Source: Clostridia bacterium
GTDB taxonomy: Bacteria; Bacillota; Clostridia; Oscillospirales; Acutalibacteraceae
Direction: 5' to 3'
Length of the DNA stretch: 10,761 nucleotides
NCBI GenBank assembly: GCA_017382915.1
Contig: JAFNZJ010000081.1
Span: 1 to 10,761, forward strand
This document shows, one piece after another, positions 8,709 to 10,761 of the stretch (its first letter is position 1; the number at the start of each line of letters is the position of its first letter). Position numbers and translations under genes: made by a program. The notes under the pieces are model-generated. The model was not told where the DNA came from. It was given only the letters and a program-made list of their open reading frames with translations, and searched no databases.

Positions 8709-10580
8709 ATGAATTTGAGTAGTAAACTTAAAAACATTATTATTTACATCACAATTCCCATAATACTGTGCGTGGGCGCATTTGCCATTTTAAAGGCAAC
8801 CGAGCCTGCCGACCAAACAAAGTATTATGAAATTGTTGAAATGGTTTATGATAATGAAATTTCTTCATTTGAAATAAATATGTATAGCGGCGAATTGAAG
8901 TATGTAAAGCGTGCCGACGGTAAAACCTATCGTTACACACTTGCAGACCCCTATATTTTCCGCGATGATGTTAATGATTTTGTTTTAGAGCATAACAAAA
9001 AGGCCGAAAAAGAGGAAGATAAAATTATTTTCCACCAAGAAAGAGGCAATGAAACTGCCTGGCTTTCTAATTTACTGCCAACCGTTTTGGTGATTGGCGC
9101 AGGCGTTGTTTTAATGATTTTAATGATGCGCAAAATGAACCAGACTATGGGCGCAGATAAATCACTTTCGTTTGGTAAGGCTAAGTTTAAAAAGGCTGAC
9201 GATAAGCGCAAAACCACCTTTGCCGATGTGGCGGGTGCCGATGAAGAAAAGGAAGAAATGCAGGAGCTGGTTGACTTTTTAAAATCGCCTGCAAAGTTTA
9301 ATGAGCTTGGCGCCAGAATTCCTAAAGGTGTTTTACTTGTTGGTCCTCCCGGTACAGGTAAAACCTTGCTTGCAAGGGCGGTTGCGGGTGAAGCTAACGT
9401 ACCTTTCTTTTCAATATCAGGCTCTGACTTTGTTGAAATGTTTGTAGGTGTTGGTGCTTCGCGTGTTCGTGATTTGTTTGAGCAGGCTAAAAAATCAGCC
9501 CCCTCAATTGTATTCATTGATGAAATTGATGCTGTTGGTCGTCAGCGCGGCGCAGGTCTTGGCGGTGGCCATGATGAGCGTGAGCAAACCCTTAACCAGC
9601 TTTTGGTTGAAATGGATGGCTTTGGCGCGAATGAAGGCGTTATAGTTATTGCGGCAACCAACCGTCCTGATATATTGGACAGAGCTTTACTTCGTCCCGG
9701 CCGTTTTGACCGTCAAATAACTGTAAATTACCCCGATGTTAAGGGCAGAGAAGAAATACTAAAGGTACACGCAAGGGGCAAGCCACTTGGTCCGGATGTT
9801 AGCCTTAAAACCATCGCACAGTCTACTGCGGGCTTTACGGGTGCTGACCTTGAAAACCTTTTAAACGAGGCCGCTTTGCTTGCAGCAAGGCAAAACCTTA
9901 AGGCTATTACACAGCCCAATATTGAAGAGGCTACCATTAAGGTTGTAATGGGTACTGAGAAAAAGTCACACGTTATTAAAGACCGCGATAAGTTAATTAC
10001 CTCATACCATGAGGCAGGTCACGCAATTGTTTCATACCATTTGGATACCCAAGACCCCGTTCATCAAATTTCAATTATCCCACGTGGTATGGCGGCAGGT
10101 TATACAATGTATATTCCTACCGAAGAAAAAGGCCATATTTCAAAGCGCTACCTGTTAGAGGAAATTTGTTCAATGCTTGGCTGTCGTGCGGCAGAGGAAA
10201 TTACCCAGTCTGATATTTGCACAGGTGCTTCAAATGATATGCAGCGCGCTACCGAAATTGCACGCAAAATGGTTACCAAATACGGTATGAGCGATAAGCT
10301 TGGTCCCGTAACCTACGGTACCGATAATAACGAAGTCTTCCTTGGCAGAGATTTTTCATCAACCCCCAACTATTCAGAAAAAATTGCTGCTGCTATTGAT
10401 GAAGAAATCAATACAATTATTTCAACTCAATATTCAAAGGCTGTTGAAATTCTTAAGGGTGATATTTCAAAGCTTCACCTTATCGCTAAAGAACTTTATA
10501 CCAAAGAAAAAATTAGTGGCGAAGAATTTTCAAAGCTTATGGAACAGAGCGAAGATAATCTTCAAATTGAAGCTGAATAA
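8709..10580 (+). CDS. ftsH: ATP-dependent zinc metalloprotease FtsH
   Basis: A 623-residue membrane-anchored AAA+ protease that degrades misfolded or short-lived membrane and regulatory proteins. Membrane helices are at about 8-28 and 121-141, enclosing an outer-face domain. The AAA+ module has Walker A GPPGTGKT (212-219), Walker B VFIDEID (268-274) and the second region of homology TNRPDILDRALLRPGRFD. The M41 peptidase has HEAGH at 434-438 and the third zinc ligand, D510, in TGASNDMQRAT, so it should be active. The C-terminal tail is short and acidic. Only GGA at 8701-8703 resembles a Shine-Dalgarno site. No other ATG or GTG in this frame lies between the hpt stop and 8709. It is the last gene of the operon and is followed directly by a strong terminator. 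Confidence 0.97.
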   Translation: MNLSSKLKNIIIYITIPIILCVGAFAILKATEPADQTKYYEIVEMVYDNEISSFEINMYSGELKYVKRADGKTYRYTLADPYIFRDDVNDFVLEHNKKAEKEEDKIIFHQERGNETAWLSNLLPTVLVIGAGVVLMILMMRKMNQTMGADKSLSFGKAKFKKADDKRKTTFADVAGADEEKEEMQELVDFLKSPAKFNELGARIPKGVLLVGPPGTGKTLLARAVAGEANVPFFSISGSDFVEMFVGVGASRVRDLFEQAKKSAPSIVFIDEIDAVGRQRGAGLGGGHDEREQTLNQLLVEMDGFGANEGVIVIAATNRPDILDRALLRPGRFDRQITVNYPDVKGREEILKVHARGKPLGPDVSLKTIAQSTAGFTGADLENLLNEAALLAARQNLKAITQPNIEEATIKVVMGTEKKSHVIKDRDKLITSYHEAGHAIVSYHLDTQDPVHQISIIPRGMAAGYTMYIPTEEKGHISKRYLLEEICSMLGCRAAEEITQSDICTGASNDMQRATEIARKMVTKYGMSDKLGPVTYGTDNNEVFLGRDFSSTPNYSEKIAAAIDEEINTIISTQYSKAVEILKGDISKLHLIAKELYTKEKISGEEFSKLMEQSEDNLQIEAE

Positions 10581-10586
10581 TATTTT

Positions 10587-10616
10587 AAAGGCAGTACCTT
10601 TTGGTACTGCCTTTTT
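10587..10616 (+). terminator. Intrinsic terminator of the rnj-ftsH operon
   Basis: A perfect 12-bp stem (AAAGGCAGTACC at 10587-10598 with its complement at 10603-10614) closes a TTTT loop. The 3' arm ends in a run of five T (10612-10616). It begins 6 nt after the ftsH stop codon, the expected place for Rho-independent termination. Confidence 0.92.
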
Positions 10617-10631
10617 AGTAAAAATAAATAT

Positions 10632-10655
10632 CCACCCGCATAGCGGGTGGTTTTT
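10632..10655 (+). terminator. Second, GC-rich terminator-like hairpin
   Basis: CCACCCGC (10632-10639) pairs perfectly with GCGGGTGG (10643-10650) around an ATA triloop, then five T follow (10651-10655). It lies 15 nt past the ftsH terminator. It could be a backup terminator on the + strand. On the - strand the stem is followed by ATATTTATTTTT, so it could also stop a convergent transcript from beyond the right edge. It may equally be the first element of the hairpin-rich tail. Confidence 0.7.
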
Positions 10656-10662
10656 CATTTTC

Positions 10663-10673
10663 GGGCATAGCCC
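10663..10673. repeat. Short hairpin sharing the GCATAGC core
   Basis: GGGC-ATA-GCCC forms a 4-bp stem with the same ATA triloop and the same GCATAGC core as the hairpin at 10632-10650, 27 nt away. There is no T tract, so it is not a terminator by itself. It appears to belong to the structured tail. Confidence 0.5.
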
Positions 10674-10678
10674 TAATG

Positions 10679-10761
10679 TTACTGGCTACGCACAAGTGCG
10701 TTTGCGTATTGGCCTGCCAGCCACGCAACTATTACCCGCCACACATAAATGTGTCGTTTCG
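10679..10761. repeat. Structured non-coding tail: degenerate tandem unit with hairpins (runs off the window)
   Basis: I find no convincing coding frame here. Two related units start with TTAC at 10679 and 10732, 53 nt apart. Each contains a near-palindrome: ACGCAC-AA-GTGCGT (10688-10701) and ACACAT-AA-ATGTGT (10741-10754). By-eye alignment of the units gives about 20 matching positions in 33 columns with two one-base gaps. Between them TTGCGT (10702-10707) can pair with ACGCAA (10723-10728) around a GC-rich loop. The composition is richer in GC than the neighbouring intergenic DNA. It may be an intergenic repeat family, a small structured RNA on either strand, or the edge of an array. It cannot be assigned to a known family by reading alone. 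Confidence 0.5.

Noticed and set aside
8951..9517. A long antisense open frame opposite ftsH.
   Set aside because: It lies entirely within a certain ftsH coding region, its product resembles no family I know, and codon structure follows the + strand gene.
10632..10761. A CRISPR array at the right edge.
   Set aside because: The repeats are degenerate, each is itself palindromic, and there are no identical repeats separated by unique spacers of constant length; no cas gene is visible.

Overview
The window looks like chromosomal DNA from a low-to-moderate GC Bacillota, most likely class Clostridia (an Oscillospirales-type gut lineage is my guess; it is not proven by the sequence). The evidence is RNase J as the mRNA-decay nuclease, a full-length GdpP c-di-AMP phosphodiesterase, GGAGG-type ribosome binding sites, and the gene orders gdpP-rplI-dnaB and tilS-hpt-ftsH. 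In Bacillus subtilis these two orders are separate clusters on either side of the replication origin.

Layout: positions 2-931 hold the 3' part of a MacB/FtsX-type ABC transporter permease whose start lies off the left edge. A 234-base gap follows, with a perfect 11-bp inverted repeat (likely terminator), a small dyad, a near-consensus sigma-A-type promoter (TTGACA, 17 bp, TACAAT) and a leader of about 100 nt. From 1166 to 10580 seven genes run on the + strand: rnj, gdpP, rplI, dnaB, tilS, hpt and ftsH. Junctions are tight (a 14-bp overlap to a 26-bp gap) and I see no convincing internal promoter or terminator, so they are probably one operon. A 12-bp perfect GC-containing hairpin closes it at 10587-10616. 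The last 145 bases have no gene but are crowded with short hairpins and look like a structured intergenic repeat or an unrecognised small RNA that runs off the right edge.

The operon joins RNA processing and decay (RNase J), second-messenger turnover (GdpP), translation (L9; TilS for tRNA-Ile decoding), replication (DnaB helicase), purine salvage (Hpt) and membrane protein quality control (FtsH). These are growth-linked housekeeping functions. All seven proteins appear full length with their key catalytic residues.

I do not see a new defence, secretion or biosynthetic system. The genuinely unexplained sequence is the hairpin-rich tail at 10632-10761, where two hairpins exactly 53 nt apart differ by paired substitutions that keep the stem intact.
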